DNA from: Deltaproteobacteria bacterium | GTDB lineage: Bacteria > Desulfobacterota > Desulfobacteria > Desulfobacterales > ETH-SRB1 | Assembly: GCA_019309665.1 (NCBI GenBank) | Contig: JAFDFV010000301.1 | Span: forward strand, 1 to 6,209 | Direction of reading: 5' to 3' | Length of the DNA stretch: 6,209 nucleotides | Part shown: piece after piece, positions 1 through 6,085 of the stretch | How the letters are laid out: each line of letters starts with the position of its first letter | How positions within the stretch are numbered: the first letter of the stretch is position 1 | Program-made: the position numbers and the translations under genes | The notes under the pieces: generated by a model | Seen by the model: only the letters and a program-made list of their open reading frames with translations | Told to the model about the DNA's origin: nothing | The model's database searches: none

Positions 1-22
1 TTACAAATTAGACTGTGGATTC

Positions 23-30
23 AGGAGGTA
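23..30 (+). promoter_or_regulatory. Strong ribosome binding site of yebC
   Basis: An AGGAGGT core (23-29), nearly a perfect anti-Shine-Dalgarno match, sits four bases before the ATG at 34. It fixes the yebC start, which also matches the conserved family N-terminus MSGHSKW. No promoter can be judged because only 22 bases lie upstream. Confidence 0.85.
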
Positions 31-33
31 AAT

Positions 34-783
34 ATGTCAGGTCATAGCAAGTGGTCTTCCATTAAACATAAAAAAGGTGCAACCGATGCCAAGCGTGGCA
101 AAATTTTCACGAAACTCATAAAGGAAATTACTGTAGCAGCTCGTATGGGAGGAGGAGGAGACCCTGCATCAAACCCAAGGCTGAGAACGGCAATCCTGGC
201 TGCAAAAAGTGAAAATATGCCCAAAGACAATATTGAAAGAGCTATAAAAAAGGGGACAGGAGAACTCGAAGGTGTAAATTACGAAGATATTATTTACGAA
301 GGGTACGGCCCGGGTGGCACAGCTATTTTAATTGAATCACTTACCGACAACAAAAACAGGGCTGTTGCCGATATTCGCTACATTCTAAGCAAATCCGGAG
401 GGAATTTAGGTGAAAACGGCTGTGTTTCGTGGATGTTTGACAAAAAAGGATATATTGTTGTCGAAAACAGCGAGGTCGATGAAGAAGCTTTGATGGAAAT
501 CGCCATAGATGCCGGCGCTGAAGATGTGAAAGAGGATGAAAGTAATTTTGAAATTATCACCGAGCTTCAGGATTTTGAATCAGTTAAAACAGCAATAGAC
601 AAAAAATCAATACCTTGCATTGTAGCTGAAATAACTATGCTTCCAAAGTCAACAGTAAATTTGGAAGGCAAAGAGGCGGAACAAATGGTAAGATTGATGG
701 AAAATCTTGAGGACTGCGATGATGTGCAAAAAGTATATACTAATGCAGATATACCGGAAGAAATTTTGAATAATATAGAATAA
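34..783 (+). CDS. yebC: YebC/PmpR/TACO1-family protein (translation factor or transcriptional regulator)
   Basis: This 249-residue cytoplasmic protein belongs to the universal YebC family. Members were long annotated as DNA-binding transcriptional regulators (PmpR-type). The mitochondrial homologue TACO1 and some bacterial members act in translation and help ribosomes through proline-rich stretches. Seen in the sequence: the signature start MSGHSKWSSIKHKKGATDAK, the basic N-terminal helical domain with GGGGDPASNPRLR (about residues 39-51) and MPKDNIERAIKKG (about 62-74), then the YEGYGPGG motif (about 88-95), DNKNRAVADIR and GGNLGENGCVSWMF, and an acidic C-terminal part. Length and every family motif are intact, so it looks full-length and functional. 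In many bacteria yebC is followed by ruvC; here it is followed by a repeat element and the convergent nadA gene. Which molecular role this copy has cannot be told from sequence alone; the family call is nearly certain. Confidence 0.97.
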   Translation: MSGHSKWSSIKHKKGATDAKRGKIFTKLIKEITVAARMGGGGDPASNPRLRTAILAAKSENMPKDNIERAIKKGTGELEGVNYEDIIYEGYGPGGTAILIESLTDNKNRAVADIRYILSKSGGNLGENGCVSWMFDKKGYIVVENSEVDEEALMEIAIDAGAEDVKEDESNFEIITELQDFESVKTAIDKKSIPCIVAEITMLPKSTVNLEGKEAEQMVRLMENLEDCDDVQKVYTNADIPEEILNNIE

Positions 784-787
784 AAAC

Positions 788-960
788 AATCGTAACAGTT
801 CAGCCACAAAGACACAAAGAGGGGGTATGATTTTTAAACCTTATCCACGATACAGAATACATCCAATGACCAGTGGCGTTGTGTAAAAAACGGCATCAAG
901 AGAATTATATTATAATCTTGGTGTCTTAGTCTCTTTGTGGCTGAACTGTTATAAACGATT
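788..960. repeat. Inverted-repeat element filling the yebC-nadA spacer
   Basis: The left arm 794-812 (AACAGTTCAGCCACAAAGA) is matched perfectly, as reverse complement, by 932-950. The matching extends outward as AATCGT at 788-793 against ACGATT at 955-960, with four extra bases on the right. The inner flanks degrade into related purine-rich repeats (CACAAAG on the left, CTTGGTGTCTTAG on the right). The 119-base centre (813-931) shows no ORF. The element begins five bases after the yebC stop and its right end touches the nadA stop codon. It may serve as a bidirectional transcript end for these convergent genes, but there is no classic short hairpin with a T tract. The size and structure fit a small non-autonomous (MITE-like) or REP-like dispersed repeat; this is inference, since other copies cannot be seen here. 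Confidence 0.8.
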
Positions 961-1880
961 TAAATTCCCTTGGATAAAGAAAGATCTATCATCCTCTGGA
1001 CGGCTTTTAACGCCGGCCGCTGTATATCTTCCGGCACCTTAACCTCGCCTTCCATGAATTCAAGGCTTCTGACAATATCTTCAAGAGTGATTTTTTTCAT
1101 ATCACTGCATTCCATGTTTAAAGATGCAGGATAAAAAAATTTGTCGGGATTTGCCTTTTTCAAAGGATAAAGCAATCCTATTTCAGTCCCTACGATAAAA
1201 GATCTGCTTTTCGATTCCATGGCGTATCTGATCATGCCGGAAGTACTTAAAGCAGCATCCGCCATATCAATAATATCCGGCGGGCATTCCGGATGAGCCA
1301 TGAAAACGGCATCCGGATACTTTTGTTTTGCCGCATTAACATCTTCAACAGTAAGGCTGTCATGAATCGGACAGTATCCATCCCAGAAATGTATCTTCTT
1401 TTTTGAATGCAAAGCTGCATACATGGCAAGGTTTCTATCAGGAACCATCATTAGTTCATCAGCATCAAGGCTGTTTACTACTGCAATAGCATTCGCCGAT
1501 GTGCAGCAAATAGTCGAAATCGCCTTGACCGATGCAGATGAATTAACATAAGTTACAACCGGCATTGGAGGAAGCTCTGCAAGCTTAGCCTCAAGTTCTT
1601 CCGGAGTCACCATATCCGCCATAGGACACCCGGCATCTTTGCGCGGATGCAGTACTGTCTTATGCGGCGACAGGATTGAAGCTGTCTCTGCCATAAAAGT
1701 TACACCGCAAAACAGAATAACCTCGGCATCGGTCTGGGAAGCCTTGATACTCAATTCAAGTGAATCACCGCAAAGATCAGCAAGATCCTGTATCTCCGGT
1801 GGCTGGTAATTATGTGCAAGCATAATTGCTTTTCTTTTTTTCAGCAGGTTTTTTATCTTATCTCTCATTTTTATATCCAT
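960..1880 (-). CDS. nadA: Quinolinate synthase A (NadA), [4Fe-4S] enzyme of NAD biosynthesis
   Basis: NadA condenses iminoaspartate with dihydroxyacetone phosphate to give quinolinate, the second step of de novo NAD synthesis in the cytoplasm. The 306-residue protein matches the compact Thermotoga/archaeal-type length. The family motifs are present in order: AHNYQ (His23), LCGDSLELS (Ser40), DAGCPMADM (Cys85), TYVNSSA (Tyr111, Asn113), CTSANA, GYCPIH (Cys170), HPECPP (His196, Glu198), STSGM and MECSDMKK (Cys258). Cys85, Cys170 and Cys258 are the expected three ligands of the oxygen-sensitive [4Fe-4S] cluster. The start at 1880 is preceded by only a modest GTGAG (1886-1890) and by an in-frame stop; ATG at 1868 is an alternative that would still keep all motifs. 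No nadB or nadC is in the window. The gene lies 97 bases downstream of lolA on the same strand, with a hairpin repeat between them. Confidence 0.97.
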   Translation of the reverse strand: MDIKMRDKIKNLLKKRKAIMLAHNYQPPEIQDLADLCGDSLELSIKASQTDAEVILFCGVTFMAETASILSPHKTVLHPRKDAGCPMADMVTPEELEAKLAELPPMPVVTYVNSSASVKAISTICCTSANAIAVVNSLDADELMMVPDRNLAMYAALHSKKKIHFWDGYCPIHDSLTVEDVNAAKQKYPDAVFMAHPECPPDIIDMADAALSTSGMIRYAMESKSRSFIVGTEIGLLYPLKKANPDKFFYPASLNMECSDMKKITLEDIVRSLEFMEGEVKVPEDIQRPALKAVQRMIDLSLSKGI

Positions 1881-1895
1881 ATTTACTCACGTAAC

Positions 1896-1972
1896 AGTTC
1901 ACGGTTGTCGGTTTACAGTTAACAGTTTTATGTTTTGAACAGCCGTAAACCGTGAACCGTGAACCGTAAACC
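1896..1972. repeat. Heptad-periodic inverted repeat between lolA and nadA
   Basis: Positions 1945-1972 consist of four exact tandem 7-mers of the form GTRAACC (GTAAACC, GTGAACC, GTGAACC, GTAAACC). Positions 1896-1923 hold four degenerate 7-mers of the opposite orientation (AGTTCAC, GGTTGTC, GGTTTAC, AGTTAAC). The segment 1897-1916 pairs with 1945-1964 at 18 of 20 positions, leaving a 28-base loop. The element fills almost all of the lolA-nadA spacer, ending five bases before the lolA stop and beginning six bases upstream of the weak nadA ribosome site. In a lolA-nadA transcript it would form a stem just upstream of nadA, so it could affect RNA stability or nadA translation; that role is inference. 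Confidence 0.85.
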
Positions 1973-1977
1973 ATTAC

Positions 1978-2673
1978 TTATTCATCAAGTTTCAGGACCT
2001 CTGTACCATAAGGTATATCAAAAATAAATATCGAATCGTCAGGATCCTCTAATAGTTTAATATCAATCAGCTTTATTCGAGTCTCATCGCCGTATGAATT
2101 ATATGTAACAATCTCTTCAAGATAAAATGTCTTCTTTGAAATTGACAAGTTTATGTATGACAAATCGTTTGTTTTCTTTATCGACAACAGCTTAAGTATA
2201 TAATAATCATTGCTGTCAGTATTTTCCAGGGTAATATTAAATTTTTGTCTGATAAGCCTAATGTCTGAAAGGAAACTGGCACCCTTGCCATCTCCAAAAA
2301 ATGATGGGAATTTCCCAATCATAACCTGGTTATCATCCGGTCTGTAAACCCATAGATCCTTGCCATCTGTAACTATAATCTGTATGTCAGGCTCTTCATA
2401 CTCCCATCTCATCTTACCCGGACGTTTGACCGTTATTTTGCCCGTCGCAGAATCCGTTATATCCATTGCCTTTAATGTCGATTTCTGAACAAAACGGGCA
2501 GAAAATCCGGCAACAGCATACTTTTTCTCAAATTTGTCCATAATTTTATCAAGCAAAATATTCGATTCCTGCGATTTTGAATCTTGACGCATGGATAAAT
2601 CTTTGCACAACACATGTTGTGCATTAAAAAAAATAACTACCCATAAAATACATATAACTAATTTAAATCTCAT
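1978..2673 (-). CDS. lolA: Outer-membrane lipoprotein carrier protein LolA
   Basis: LolA is the periplasmic chaperone that takes lipoproteins from the inner-membrane LolCDE ABC transporter and passes them to the outer-membrane receptor (LolB or equivalent). The 231-residue product begins with a Sec signal peptide: basic MRFK, a hydrophobic run (about residues 5-17), then a cleavage region near residues 18-23. The mature part shows the family pattern: FSARFVQKS (57-65), GKITVKRPGKMRWEYEEP (78-95, the strand-turn-strand core with the conserved Arg and RPGKxRW), DGKDLWVYRPDDNQV (103-117), a variable middle, and the C-terminal FIFDIPYGTEVL. Cys23 is not in a proper lipobox, so a soluble periplasmic protein is favoured. 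The start is supported by GAGGT (2681-2685 on the minus strand), seven bases upstream. In many deltaproteobacteria lolA sits beside ftsK; here its upstream neighbour is a divergent sensor kinase beyond 545 bases of repeats. Confidence 0.93.
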   Translation of the reverse strand: MRFKLVICILWVVIFFNAQHVLCKDLSMRQDSKSQESNILLDKIMDKFEKKYAVAGFSARFVQKSTLKAMDITDSATGKITVKRPGKMRWEYEEPDIQIIVTDGKDLWVYRPDDNQVMIGKFPSFFGDGKGASFLSDIRLIRQKFNITLENTDSNDYYILKLLSIKKTNDLSYINLSISKKTFYLEEIVTYNSYGDETRIKLIDIKLLEDPDDSIFIFDIPYGTEVLKLDE

Positions 2674-2706
2674 ACTACAGACCTCGTTAAGTAGTTAAAT
2701 GATAAG

Positions 2707-2809
2707 TGTTCACGGAACGTAGAAATTGGAAATTTGGCCTTCATGCTTTTGTACTGTTCTTCCCAAATTTCTATTTTCTAATTTCAAGATTCAAGCCGAG
2801 CCGTGAACA
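2707..2809. repeat. Composite inverted repeat upstream of lolA
   Basis: Outer arms TGTTCACGG (2707-2715) and CCGTGAACA (2801-2809) are perfect reverse complements. Inside them, 2720-2737 pairs with 2763-2780 at 16 of 18 positions (AGAAATTGGAAATTTGG against CCAAATTTCTATTTTCT), leaving a 25-base loop. The right half runs on a 7-base period (CAAATTT, CTATTTT, CTAATTT, CAAGATT). The outer arms share GTTCACGG with the lolA-nadA repeat, and the inner arms resemble the repeat at 5412-5496, so this looks like two repeat types nested together. It lies about 34 bases upstream of the lolA start, in the lolA leader or promoter region. No promoter can be assigned confidently within it. Confidence 0.75.
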
Positions 2810-2850
2810 GCTACCTTAATACTTTAATCAAAAATTTACAAACTCATTTT

Positions 2851-3120
2851 ACAGAAATTTGAAAACTCAAAAGTAACTTGTTAACAATTAGAGGTGGCGG
2901 GCATTTAAATTTAAAACGGCTGACTGTTTGAGCGTATTAGTGAGCATTAAGAAAAAAGAGGAGGCACTTTTGTATATTTTTGCTAAAAGGATAAACTCAA
3001 GCCATAACGTTCTATTTTTCTTTTTTCTTTAGGCTCACTTATGCGCGAGTTTCAGACGTTCTTAAATTTAATTGCCCGCTGCCTCTGATTAATCTCATAT
3101 TTGAGTTTTCAAATTTCTGT
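2851..3120. repeat. Long imperfect palindrome (about 270 bp) between lolA and the sensor kinase
   Basis: The outer arms 2851-2871 and 3100-3120 are perfect 21-base reverse complements. Pairing resumes inside, with 2885-2960 against about 3018-3092: blocks AGAGG and GCGGGC, TTAAATTTA, GTGAGC and AAGAAAAAAGA match their partners, while the middle (about 2917-2936) is diverged. The centre, 2961-3017, is AT-rich and unpaired with the arms. No ORF of meaningful length is present. Size, terminal inverted repeats and lack of coding capacity suggest a MITE-like non-autonomous mobile element or a highly structured RNA. The ends show no clear target-site duplication. Together with 2707-2809 it accounts for most of the 545-base gene-free stretch. 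Confidence 0.8.
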
Positions 3121-3218
3121 TTTAGAAATAATTGCGGATGTGATCTTATTATGGTATTGTTTAAATTTAATAAGTTTGGGGCGAACTTTTTTGACCAGGA
3201 TTAACAGGAGATTGTCAA
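3121..3218 (+). promoter_or_regulatory. Leader of the sensor-kinase gene with possible promoter and a clear ribosome site
   Basis: This AT-rich segment between the palindrome and the kinase must carry the kinase promoter unless transcription starts inside the repeat. A weak sigma-70-like pair can be read: TTGCGG (3133-3138), 16 bases, TATTGT (3155-3160); neither box is close to consensus, so the promoter is tentative. The ribosome site is clear: AGGAG at 3206-3210, eight bases before the ATG at 3219. Confidence 0.35.
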
Positions 3219-5324
3219 ATGCTGAAAATGCCGAGCTATAAAAAACCGGAAAAAATAACTTTTGAGCTCGAAAAGATGGAGGTAAAGCATCTTGAAAATG
3301 AAAAGCTTTACAGCAACATCCTTGAATCCATAAGCGACGGCATAATGGTTCTGGATTCTAGCTTCCTCTTTACACACTGGAATAGGGCAATGGAAAAAAT
3401 ATCCCAAATTCCACGAGAGAAAGTTGTTGGCAGTGGAAAAAGCGCATGGGAAATTTTTCCTGACCTGGCAAAAGACGGTATGGATGAAATTATGTGGAAG
3501 GCAATGCAAGGTGAAGTCACCAAGCAAAAATATACTCCACTGCGTTTCACTAAAAAAAAAAGCGGTTTTATTTCAGAAATGTTTTTTCCGCTCAGAAATA
3601 CTAAATCGGAAATTCGCGGTATAGTCGGAGTAATTCGTGATATCACCGACAGTAAACAGGCAGAAGAGACTATACGTCTTAATGAATCTCGTCTCAACGT
3701 GCTGTTGAAACTTAACCAAATGACTGAAGCATCCTTACAGGAAATAAAGGACTTTGCTCTCGAAGCTGCCGTTAATCTCACTAAGAGCAAAATCGGCTAT
3801 CTTGCATTTATGAACGATGACGAGAGTATTCTTAGTATGCACTCCTGGTCGAGGAATACAGTAAAACAATGCGCCATTAGCAATAAACCACTAACCTACC
3901 CTATGGAAACAATGGGTCTGTGGGGTGAAACTGTTAGACAGCGAAAGGCTATTATTACCAATAATTATTCCGTTCCCAACCCTTTTAAGAAAGGCCTTCC
4001 AAAGGGTCATATAAAAATAATTCGTCACATGAACGTCCCACTCTTTGAAGGCAATCGCATTATTATCGTTGCAGGCCTGGGAAATAAAGAAAATGATTAC
4101 GATGAATTAGACGTCCGCCAGCTTACATTGTTAATGCAGGATATGTGGAGCCTTATACAGCACAAGCAAGCGGAAAAAGAAAAAAAGAAAATAGAAGTTC
4201 AACTTTTACAGGCACAAAAGACCAAAACAATAGGCACGCTTGTTGGAGGTATTGCCCATAATTTTAATAACCTGCTTATGGGAATACAAGGTTATACATC
4301 CTTGATGCTTTTTGAGACTGATTCTGCCGATCCAAATTATGCGAGACTTAAAAACATAGAAAAAATGGTTAAAAGCAGGCTTTACCTTACCAGGCAGCTT
4401 CTTGCATATGCCAAGAAAGGCCAGGGTGAAGTCAAGCTGCTTAACTTAAATCAATTGGTTGAAGAGACCTCAAAAACCTTTGGCAGAACTAGAAAGGAGT
4501 TCACAATACGCCGTGAACTTGCCGACAACCTATATACAATAGAGGCAGACCAGGGACAGATTGAGCAGGTTCTATTGAATCTTTATGTTAATGCTGCCGA
4601 CGCTATGCCTGAAGGTGGTGAGTTTACCTTAAAAACCATTAATTCTTCCCACAAAAATATAAAAGGAAAGCATTTTGTTCCAAAACCGGATAACTATGTC
4701 ATGTTATCGGTTACAGATACAGGTGTAGGTATTGACAAACCCACAATAAAACGAATCTTTGAACCGTTCTTTACAACAAAGGACATGGGCCAGGGAACAG
4801 GTCTCGGGCTGGCTTCAGTATATGGAACCATAAAGGCTCATAACGGATATATTAATGTCGATTCCAAGAAGGGTATTGGAACAACATTCAAAATTTATCT
4901 GCCTGCTTCTGAAATAAAGCTCCGGAAAGCAGTTAAGATCCCCGAAGAACTGATTAAAGGAACAGGAACGGTGCTTATGGTTGATGATGAAGAGGTCATT
5001 ATAGAGGTTGGCAGAGAACTGCTGGGGGCCATTGGTTACAAGGTATTAACGGCGATAGATGGAAAAGAGGCTATTGAAATTTACAAAAAAAATATGGATA
5101 AGATAGACATTGTCCTTCTGGATATGATTATGCCCGATATGGGTGGCGGGAAAGTCTTCGACATAATAAAAAAGATCAATCCCGACGCAAAGGTACTTCT
5201 TATAAGTGGATACAGTTTAGACAATCAGGCAGCGGAGATCTTAAACCGCGGCTGTGATGGTTTTATGCAGAAACCCTTTAATTTAAATGAGTTATCTGGA
5301 AAAATAAGAAAAATCATACAATAA
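3219..5324 (+). CDS. Soluble hybrid sensor histidine kinase: PAS-GAF-HisKA-HATPase-REC
   Basis: This 701-residue protein is a cytoplasmic hybrid two-component kinase; no signal peptide or membrane segment is visible. Order of domains: PAS (about 30-145, ending in the usual GVIRDITDSKQAEE linker), GAF (about 160-315, with GLWGETVRQRKAIITNNY and RHMNVPLFEG), a short charged helix, HisKA (about 336-400) with phospho-acceptor His347 in GGIAHNFNN, HATPase (about 445-555) with N box Asn454/Asn458, G1 DTGVGI (500-505), F box FEPFFTTK and G2 GQGTGLGLA (524-532), then a receiver (about 583-701) with Asp589/Asp590, phospho-acceptor Asp635, Ser663 and Lys685. All catalytic boxes are intact, except that the residue after His347 is Asn rather than the usual Asp/Glu. 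In the GAF domain Cys218 and His264 are 46 residues apart, suggestive of heme binding (see findings). AGGAG at 3206-3210 supports the start. No response regulator or other output gene adjoins it, so its target is unknown. Confidence 0.95.
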   Translation: MLKMPSYKKPEKITFELEKMEVKHLENEKLYSNILESISDGIMVLDSSFLFTHWNRAMEKISQIPREKVVGSGKSAWEIFPDLAKDGMDEIMWKAMQGEVTKQKYTPLRFTKKKSGFISEMFFPLRNTKSEIRGIVGVIRDITDSKQAEETIRLNESRLNVLLKLNQMTEASLQEIKDFALEAAVNLTKSKIGYLAFMNDDESILSMHSWSRNTVKQCAISNKPLTYPMETMGLWGETVRQRKAIITNNYSVPNPFKKGLPKGHIKIIRHMNVPLFEGNRIIIVAGLGNKENDYDELDVRQLTLLMQDMWSLIQHKQAEKEKKKIEVQLLQAQKTKTIGTLVGGIAHNFNNLLMGIQGYTSLMLFETDSADPNYARLKNIEKMVKSRLYLTRQLLAYAKKGQGEVKLLNLNQLVEETSKTFGRTRKEFTIRRELADNLYTIEADQGQIEQVLLNLYVNAADAMPEGGEFTLKTINSSHKNIKGKHFVPKPDNYVMLSVTDTGVGIDKPTIKRIFEPFFTTKDMGQGTGLGLASVYGTIKAHNGYINVDSKKGIGTTFKIYLPASEIKLRKAVKIPEELIKGTGTVLMVDDEEVIIEVGRELLGAIGYKVLTAIDGKEAIEIYKKNMDKIDIVLLDMIMPDMGGGKVFDIIKKINPDAKVLLISGYSLDNQAAEILNRGCDGFMQKPFNLNELSGKIRKIIQ

Positions 5325-5339
5325 AATAGTGAAAGAAAA

Positions 5340-5408
5340 ATCGGCATCCTTCATTCACCGGCTTACACTTTTTTCGAAAAAGCGTGTATTATCGAATTGA
5401 ATGCCGAT
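5340..5408. repeat. Nested hairpin after the sensor kinase, possible transcript end
   Basis: ATCGGCAT (5340-5347) and ATGCCGAT (5401-5408) are perfect 8-base inverted arms. Between them a second small hairpin can form: ACAC (5365-5368) with GTGT (5384-5387), and TTTT (5371-5374) with AAAA (5378-5381). It begins 15 bases after the kinase stop, so it may mark the 3' end of that transcript, but no T tract follows the outer stem and the inner stem is weak. Termination is therefore only a guess; the symmetry itself is clear. Confidence 0.55.
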
Positions 5409-5411
5409 GTC

Positions 5412-5496
5412 GAAACTGGAAACTGGAAATTTGAAATTAGGTAACGCATCTACATCTTTGTATTTTTACTAATTTCTATTTTCTTTCCAATTTCAC
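5412..5496. repeat. Heptad-periodic inverted repeat between the kinase and the FmdB-like gene
   Basis: Four tandem 7-mers lie at 5412-5439 (GAAACTG, GAAACTG, GAAATTT, GAAATTA). A degenerate opposite-strand set lies at 5469-5496 (CTAATTT, CTATTTT, CTTTCCA, ATTTCAC). GAAATTAG (5433-5440) pairs perfectly with CTAATTTC (5469-5476) across a 28-base loop, with poorer pairing outward. The CTAATTT and CTATTTT units recur in the repeat at 2707-2809, so the two are probably copies of one family. Confidence 0.7.
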
Positions 5497-5562
5497 TGCC
5501 AAAATACAAAATCAACAAAATGTAAACTACTTTTGACTTGTCGTGAAGGATACCGAAAAATC

Positions 5563-6060
5563 ATGCCTATTTACGAATTTTACTGCAGCAAATGCAATAC
5601 AATTTATAATTTCTTTTCCAGAACCGTAAACACAACAAAAATGCCCGACTGCCCTAAATGCAAAAAATATAAACTTACCCGGCAGATGTCTGCCTTTGCA
5701 GTTACAGGAAAGGCAACAGAAGACAGCAACGACATGGACGATCTTCCCTTTGATGAAAGCAAATTAGAAAGCGCTATTCAAATGCTGGGCAAAGAGGCAG
5801 ACAAGATAAATGAAGATGATCCGCGGCAGGCCGCAAACCTTATGCGCAAACTTACAAATATGACAGGGATTGAACTCGGCCGGGGCATGGAAGAAGCATT
5901 AAGCCGCATGGAAAAAGGAGAAGATCCCGAAAAAATTGAGGCTGAAATGGGAGATACTCTTGAAAGCGAAGAACCGTTTTTACTGCCGGATAAAAATGGA
6001 AAACCAGCAAAAGCCAAATACATCAGGCCATTAAGAGACGAAACACTTTATGATCTCTGA
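5563..6060 (+). CDS. FmdB-family zinc-ribbon protein with acidic C-terminal extension
   Basis: The product starts with MPIYEFYCSKC, the hallmark of the FmdB/CxxC-CxxC zinc-ribbon family. Cys8-x2-Cys11 and Cys30-x2-Cys33 make one four-cysteine zinc site. FmdB was named as a putative regulator of formamidase or formylmethanofuran dehydrogenase operons, but most members have no proven role. Typical members are about 70-110 residues; this one is 165, with a long charged helical tail (about 50-140, rich in Asp, Glu, Lys and Met) and a KAKYIRPLRDETLYDL-like end. No enzyme motif is visible in the tail. The ATG at 5563 is chosen because the family always starts MPxYEY/F; GAAGGA (5545-5550) lies 12 bases upstream, somewhat far. 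A TTG at 5533 would add ten unconserved residues. An intrinsic terminator follows at 6086-6116, so this gene probably ends its own transcript. Confidence 0.88.
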   Translation: MPIYEFYCSKCNTIYNFFSRTVNTTKMPDCPKCKKYKLTRQMSAFAVTGKATEDSNDMDDLPFDESKLESAIQMLGKEADKINEDDPRQAANLMRKLTNMTGIELGRGMEEALSRMEKGEDPEKIEAEMGDTLESEEPFLLPDKNGKPAKAKYIRPLRDETLYDL

Positions 6061-6085
6061 TATAGACTTTCAGATAGTCAAATTA

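Noticed and set aside
567..815. 82-residue minus-strand frame over the end of yebC
   Set aside because: Most of it lies opposite conserved yebC codons and its start falls in the intergenic repeat; it has no family features.
1945..1972. Possible CRISPR-like array in the GTRAACC units
   Set aside because: The units are 7 bases with no spacers and no cas genes are nearby.
2602..2613. Lipobox at Cys23 of LolA
   Set aside because: The residues before Cys23 (His-Val-Leu) do not fit the lipobox rule of small residues at -1, and LolA is a soluble periplasmic carrier.
3424..3624. 66-residue plus-strand frame inside the kinase PAS region
   Set aside because: It is in another frame of a well-conserved domain and has no ribosome site or family resemblance.
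3201..3790. Antisense reading frames opposite the sensor kinase
   Set aside because: They overlap a clearly coding kinase, show no recognisable family features, and look like mirror frames of its codon pattern.
5365..5387. Intrinsic terminator directly after the kinase
   Set aside because: The stem is interrupted and AT-rich and no T tract follows, so it was kept only as part of a nested hairpin.
5533..5562. TTG start adding ten residues to the FmdB-like protein
   Set aside because: The family begins MPxYE at the ATG at 5563, and the added residues show no conservation pattern; the only plausible ribosome site lies inside this stretch.
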